From NCBI GenBank assembly GCA_017390245.1, contig JAFPCE010000071.1, forward strand, positions 1 through 8,297: a DNA stretch of 8,297 nucleotides. Direction: 5' to 3'. The translations under genes were made by a program, and so were the position numbers. Each line of letters opens with the position of its first letter. The stretch's first letter is position 1. The notes below the pieces were generated by a model, which had not been told where the DNA came from, made no database searches, and was given only the letters and a program-made list of their open reading frames with translations. This DNA comes from Selenomonadaceae bacterium. GTDB lineage: Bacteria; Bacillota; Negativicutes; Selenomonadales; Selenomonadaceae. Shown here one piece after another: positions 6,086 through 8,297 of the stretch.

Positions 6086-6838
6086 GTGGATGATAAAAAA
6101 AACACAGCTGAGGAGATTCAAAAATTGTGGATTGCTTATGCTGAAAGTAAGGAACAGGATATAAGAAATCAGCTGATAGAGCATTATTTACCACTTGTGA
6201 ACATCATTGCAGGCAGACTGGCCATAAGCTTGCCATCTCACGTAGACAGAGACGACCTTGTGGTTAGCGGTTATTTTGGCTTAATGGATGCTATAGACCG
6301 CTATAATTATAAACTTGGTAATAAATTTGAAACTTATGCTGGCGTAAGGATTAGCGGTGCTATGAAGGATGAGCTTCGTGCCAAGGACTGGATATCTGTT
6401 TCCTTGCGGCAGAAAATCAGAAAATATGAGTCTGCAGTTATTGCCTTAGAAGGGAAATTAGGCAGGTCAGCTACAGATGAAGAGCTGGCCAGAGAGCTGG
6501 AAATGACGGTGCAGCAGGTGCACCAGTTAGAGCAGCAGATAAATGCTGCTACTGTGATTCCTTTAGGGGAATATATGAAATCAGAAGCACCGCAATCGAC
6601 GGACTCAGATCCGTATCGCAATGCGGAATTTATAGAGTTAAAAGAGACCTTAACCAAGGCTATCGATCAGCTGTCTGAGAAGGAGCGTTTGGTAGTATCC
6701 TTGTATTACTATGAAGAATTGACTATGAAAGAAATTAGTTTGGTAATGCATTTATCAGAGGCCAGAATTTGCCAGCTGCATACAAAGGCTATGTTCAAAA
6801 TGAGAGGCTTTTTGGCAAATACAGATGGTCTGTACTAA
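6086..6838 (+). CDS. sigD: SigD/FliA, flagellar RNA polymerase sigma factor (sigma-28)
   Basis: This 250-residue sigma-70-family protein lacks region 1.1 and has the FliA/SigD plan: region 2 (about 26-100; LVVSGYFGLMDAIDRYNY, then FETYAGVRISGAMKDELR), region 3 (about 105-152; SLRQKIRKYES and LGRSATDEELARELEM) and region 4 (about 186-240; LSEKERLVVSLYYYEELTMKEI plus the helix-turn-helix LSEARICQLHTKA). It directs polymerase to late flagellar and chemotaxis promoters and in the family is held back by FlgM, which is not in this window. The region 2/3 junction reads DWISVSLR, whereas most FliA/SigD proteins have DWxPRS, a mild departure. The start is GTG 6086 with a near-consensus ribosome binding site. 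The sigD position at the distal end of the fla/che operon matches Bacillus, where distance from the promoter affects SigD level. Confidence 0.96.
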   Translation: MDDKKNTAEEIQKLWIAYAESKEQDIRNQLIEHYLPLVNIIAGRLAISLPSHVDRDDLVVSGYFGLMDAIDRYNYKLGNKFETYAGVRISGAMKDELRAKDWISVSLRQKIRKYESAVIALEGKLGRSATDEELARELEMTVQQVHQLEQQINAATVIPLGEYMKSEAPQSTDSDPYRNAEFIELKETLTKAIDQLSEKERLVVSLYYYEELTMKEISLVMHLSEARICQLHTKAMFKMRGFLANTDGLY

Positions 6839-6865
6839 TTGAAATATAAAAAACGTCCTTATAGT
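6839..6865 (+). promoter_or_regulatory. Possible sigma-A promoter for the fapA-like gene
   Basis: TTGAAA (6839-6844) and TATAGT (6860-6865) each match five of six bases of the housekeeping -35 and -10 consensus, but the spacer is 15 bases, shorter than the usual 17. The pair starts immediately after the sigD stop. A transcript would begin near 6872, giving a leader of about 40 bases that contains the hairpin at 6879-6900. No sigma-28 type box is seen in this gap. The gene may simply be read through from sigD. Confidence 0.3.
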
Positions 6866-6878
6866 CATAGGGGCAGAA

Positions 6879-6900
6879 TCAGTTATAGGGAAATAACTGA
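6879..6900 (+). other. Perfect 8-bp hairpin abutting the fapA-like ribosome binding site
   Basis: TCAGTTAT (6879-6886) pairs exactly with ATAACTGA (6893-6900) around the loop AGGGAA. The right arm runs straight into GGAGGG (6901-6906), the ribosome binding site of the next gene. No T run follows, so it does not look like a terminator. It might shape translation initiation or protect an mRNA end. The stem is AT-rich and its stability modest. Confidence 0.45.
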
Positions 6901-6912
6901 GGAGGGCTAGTT

Positions 6913-8297
6913 ATGGGGGATACTGGAGAAAAGATTTTCCGCATAGGCGGGGTACATGCCGGATATAAGTTTGAATTTCGCCAGGATGGAGTTTTCCTTA
7001 CTGTATATCCACAGACAAATAATGAAATATTATTTGAGCTGTCTGACATGCGGCAGATTCTTAATGAGTATAGTGTTGATGATTATGATTTGGAGGCTTT
7101 AGCACATGCAGTGCGAGAGGCTGCAGGGCTGCCAAGATTTTTAGGCAAGAAGTTTATTCTGCCAGAAGGCTCAATATCTGAGGGAGAAGAGAACGCAGTT
7201 AAAAGTGACAGCGTGGAATATGGCACCATTGTTGTTGATATAGCAAAGGATAAGATGTCGGCTACTGTCAGCTTTGAAAAGACCGGCAATCAGATTACGC
7301 CAACTGCAGATATGATTATGGAAGCCCTGGCAGACCGTCATGTAACTTATGGTATTGAGCAGGAAGCAGTAGAAGAGGCAGCCCGTACAGGACGCATGAC
7401 AGTAGTAGCCCATGGTACTCCGCCACAGCCGGGAACTGATGCTGTGATATTGCGTAAGTTTGACATTGGCGAAAAGGGACGGCCAATGCTAGATAACAAT
7501 AATCGTGCTGATTACAAGAACCTTAACTACTTTGTACCTGTTACTAAAGGGCAGGTACTGGCAGAGCGTATACCACATACTCAGGGGGTTCCTGGAACAA
7601 ATATCAATGGTGATAAGATTAACACTAAAAACGGTAAGCCTAAACCTATACCAGTTGGTAAAAATACCAGTGTTCAGGACGAAAATCTGCTGATAGCAGA
7701 TATTGATGGACAGATTGTTGATGCTGGTAACAAAATCAGTGTTGACTCAACTCTGGAAGTTAAAGAGGATGTCGGCATGGCGACAGGCAATATTGAATTT
7801 GACGGGGCTGTCCATATACGTGGCTCAGTGCAGGCAGGATTTATTGTCAAAGCTACTGGCGATATAGAGGTTAATGGCATGATCAGCGGTGCTGTAGTTG
7901 AAGGACGCAATATTTGCGTTAAGGGCGGTGTCCAGGGAATGAACCGTGGATATATCAAGGCTGCAGAAGACTTCAAGGCCTCCTTTGCTGAGAATGCTGA
8001 TATTGAAGCAGGTGGCAACATATATATTTCTGATGTGGCTATGCATTCAAATATCCGTGCGGGTCATCATTTGGCGGTAGAAGGTGGCAAGGGACAGGTT
8101 ACTGGTGGCGACTTAGCTGCCGGTGAAGAAATTAGTGCTAAAACTATTGGCAATGAAGCCAATGTGGTCACTAAAATTACTGTGGGTGTCAATCCAATGC
8201 TGCAGAAGGTATATCAGGAAATTCTGAAAACCTTTAATGAAGATAAAAAACGTCTGGATCAGCTGGTAAAAACCAGAAATACATTATCAAAGATAGA
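6913..8297 (+). CDS. FapA/DUF342-family protein, 5' part (cut by window end)
   Basis: The reading frame from ATG 6913 stays open for 461 codons to the window edge with no stop, so the C-terminus is missing. The ribosome binding site GGAGGG (6901-6906) is six bases upstream. Residues about 1-95 form a mixed alpha/beta N-terminal region. Residues about 102-270 match the FapA/DUF342 N-terminal region, with the signature GVPGTNINGDKI (225-236). Residues about 272-425 contain short Gly-, Ile- and Val-rich repeats (GNIEFDGAVHIRG, GDIEVNGMISGAVVEG, GNIYISD), as expected of the family's beta-helix. From about 428 a charged helix, probably a coiled coil, begins. Vibrio FapA is linked to flagellar assembly and polar localisation, but the exact role of such proteins in Firmicutes is unclear. 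Its place after sigD supports a motility or cell-envelope role. Confidence 0.88.
   Translation, partial: MGDTGEKIFRIGGVHAGYKFEFRQDGVFLTVYPQTNNEILFELSDMRQILNEYSVDDYDLEALAHAVREAAGLPRFLGKKFILPEGSISEGEENAVKSDSVEYGTIVVDIAKDKMSATVSFEKTGNQITPTADMIMEALADRHVTYGIEQEAVEEAARTGRMTVVAHGTPPQPGTDAVILRKFDIGEKGRPMLDNNNRADYKNLNYFVPVTKGQVLAERIPHTQGVPGTNINGDKINTKNGKPKPIPVGKNTSVQDENLLIADIDGQIVDAGNKISVDSTLEVKEDVGMATGNIEFDGAVHIRGSVQAGFIVKATGDIEVNGMISGAVVEGRNICVKGGVQGMNRGYIKAAEDFKASFAENADIEAGGNIYISDVAMHSNIRAGHHLAVEGGKGQVTGGDLAAGEEISAKTIGNEANVVTKITVGVNPMLQKVYQEILKTFNEDKKRLDQLVKTRNTLSKI

Noticed and set aside
7505..7693. 62-codon + strand frame inside the fapA-like gene
   Set aside because: It overlaps a clearly coding DUF342 segment in another frame and resembles no known protein.

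Overview
The window is one co-directional (+ strand) motility and chemotaxis gene cluster of nine genes, the last cut by the window edge. The core order cheB-cheA-cheW-cheC-cheD-sigD is the downstream part of the Bacillus-type fla/che operon, so this is a Firmicutes-lineage bacterium. The presence of CheC, CheD and a SigD/FliA sigma factor together excludes an enterobacterial arrangement. Moderate GC (around the mid-40s percent by eye), a PilZ gene ahead of cheB, and an extra small membrane protein between cheD and sigD suggest a Negativicutes member such as a Selenomonadaceae species. That placement is an inference from layout, not from a marker gene.

Layout: (1) 40-723, a YcgR-like PilZ flagellar brake with both c-di-GMP-binding motifs; (2) 736-2016 cheB, (3) 2037-4082 cheA, (4) 4100-4540 cheW, (5) 4568-5194 cheC and (6) 5196-5681 cheD, a complete set of signalling and adaptation enzymes apart from CheR, CheY and receptors; (7) 5683-6057, a 124-residue membrane protein of unknown function; (8) 6086-6838 sigD/fliA, the flagellar sigma factor; (9) 6913-8297, the first 461 codons of a FapA/DUF342-family protein. 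Gaps between genes are 1 to 28 bases up to sigD, and no intrinsic terminator is visible, so genes 1 to 8 look like one transcription unit. The only larger gap (74 bases, 6839-6912) holds a possible weak promoter and a short hairpin against the fapA-like ribosome binding site.

How the genes work together: receptors (not in the window) control CheA through CheW. CheA phosphorylates CheB and a CheY encoded elsewhere, for which CheA carries a P2 docking domain. CheB and CheD modify receptor glutamates and glutamines. CheC removes phosphate from CheY-P and exchanges CheD with the receptors. The PilZ protein probably slows the motor when c-di-GMP is high, and SigD switches on the late flagellar and chemotaxis genes.

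This is mostly an ordinary conserved operon, and I do not see a wholly new system. The least explained element is the small membrane gene between cheD and sigD. It contains a T8 run directly followed by a perfect 14-bp inverted repeat with a 6-base loop, a candidate RNA structure or protein-binding site in the middle of the operon.
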